6,933 bases of DNA, from positions 1 through 6,933 of the forward strand of contig WBUV01000170.1 in NCBI GenBank assembly GCA_008933525.1, given 5' to 3'. The translations under genes were made by a program, and so were the position numbers. Of the stretch, positions 6,754 to 6,933 are shown in pieces. The DNA comes from Bacteroidales bacterium. Lineage in GTDB: Bacteria; Bacteroidota; Bacteroidia; Bacteroidales; Tenuifilaceae. The notes beneath the pieces are model-generated. The model worked only from the letters and a program-made list of their open reading frames with translations. It was not told the DNA's origin and did not search any database. How positions within the stretch are numbered: position 1 is the stretch's first letter; each line of letters starts with the position of its first letter.

Positions 6754-6867
6754 GGCGAAATGTTGTAGGGTATTTTCGGTTTAACAGATCTTAACATAAA
6801 AGTAAGGCTGAATTTGCAGCACTCGCTTTTCAATGGTCGTCTGTTTAATAAACCTAAATACACTCTT
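6754..6867. other. Intergenic spacer after the thioesterase gene
   Basis: These 114 bases hold no convincing gene or terminator. TATTTTCG (6771-6778) matches the Bacteroidota -7 box except at one position and could serve the next gene, but no good TTG is spaced upstream. TTAACA occurs twice as a direct repeat (6781-6786 and 6791-6796), the same hexamer as the operator half-site upstream. A short palindrome GTTTAATAAAC lies at 6843-6853. Confidence 0.4.
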
Positions 6868-6933
6868 ATGGCTGGTAATATAAAAAAAGCACTCGGGATA
6901 ATTTTATTTTTATCGCTCTGCACAGTACTAAGT
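6868..6933 (+). CDS. N-terminus of an exported protein (3' end outside window)
   Basis: Only 22 codons are visible, starting at the ATG at 6868: MAGNIKK, then a hydrophobic run (ALGIILFLSLCTVLS) up to the window edge. A positively charged start followed by a hydrophobic core looks like a Sec signal peptide or an N-terminal membrane anchor. The LSLC stretch is a poor lipobox because Leu sits just before Cys. The frame stays open upstream to a TAG at 6766-6768, but no better start is seen. The product is unrecognisable from this fragment. It follows the thioesterase gene on the same strand after 114 bases, so co-transcription is possible but unproven. Confidence 0.5.
   Translation, partial: MAGNIKKALGIILFLSLCTVLS

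Noticed and set aside
6756..6778. Possible terminator after the thioesterase gene (CGAAA ... TTTCG)
   Set aside because: The arms are only five pairs with a 13-base loop, and no proper T-run follows.
6843..6853. Palindrome GTTTAATAAAC before the right-edge gene
   Set aside because: It is short and AT-rich with a one-base centre; it cannot form a hairpin and is likely to occur by chance in this composition.

Overview
The window looks like a chromosomal segment of an AT-rich Bacteroidota genome. Three things point there: promoter elements of the TTG-N19/20-TAnnTTTG type, starts without strong Shine-Dalgarno sequences, and a protein carrying a carboxypeptidase-D-like regulatory domain followed by a SusC/RagA-like segment. 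The genus cannot be named from what is visible.

Positions 1-5361 (minus strand) are one uninterrupted reading frame of 1787 codons that runs off the left edge. I translated it line by line and found no stop or frameshift. It encodes a secreted bacterial alpha-2-macroglobulin (A2M) family protein. In order it has a signal peptide, N-terminal macroglobulin (MG) domains with an MG2 signature, an inserted carboxypeptidase-regulatory-like domain plus a SusC-type 'EIVVVAYG' segment and acidic linker, the A2M domain, a thioester domain with a CNEQ motif, and the start of the C-terminal receptor-binding-like domain. About 100 C-terminal residues probably lie outside the window.

Positions 5362-5543 hold the control region of that gene: a candidate promoter, an inverted repeat at the predicted transcript start, and the intrinsic terminator of the upstream tetR gene. 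The terminator suggests that the A2M gene is transcribed on its own.

Positions 5544-6155 (minus) encode a TetR-family regulator. Positions 6277-6753 (plus, divergent) encode a hotdog-fold PaaI-like thioesterase. The 121-bp divergent spacer contains a perfect 7-7-7 inverted repeat, TTTAACA-N7-TGTTAAA, a good candidate operator. The simplest reading is a TetR regulator controlling itself and the thioesterase. At the right edge (6868 onward) another plus-strand gene begins with a signal-peptide-like sequence and is cut off after 22 codons.

The most unusual item is the SusC/RagA-like N-terminal module inside the A2M protein, at the place where bait regions sit in animal A2Ms. I see no mobile elements, CRISPR arrays, tRNAs or rRNAs.
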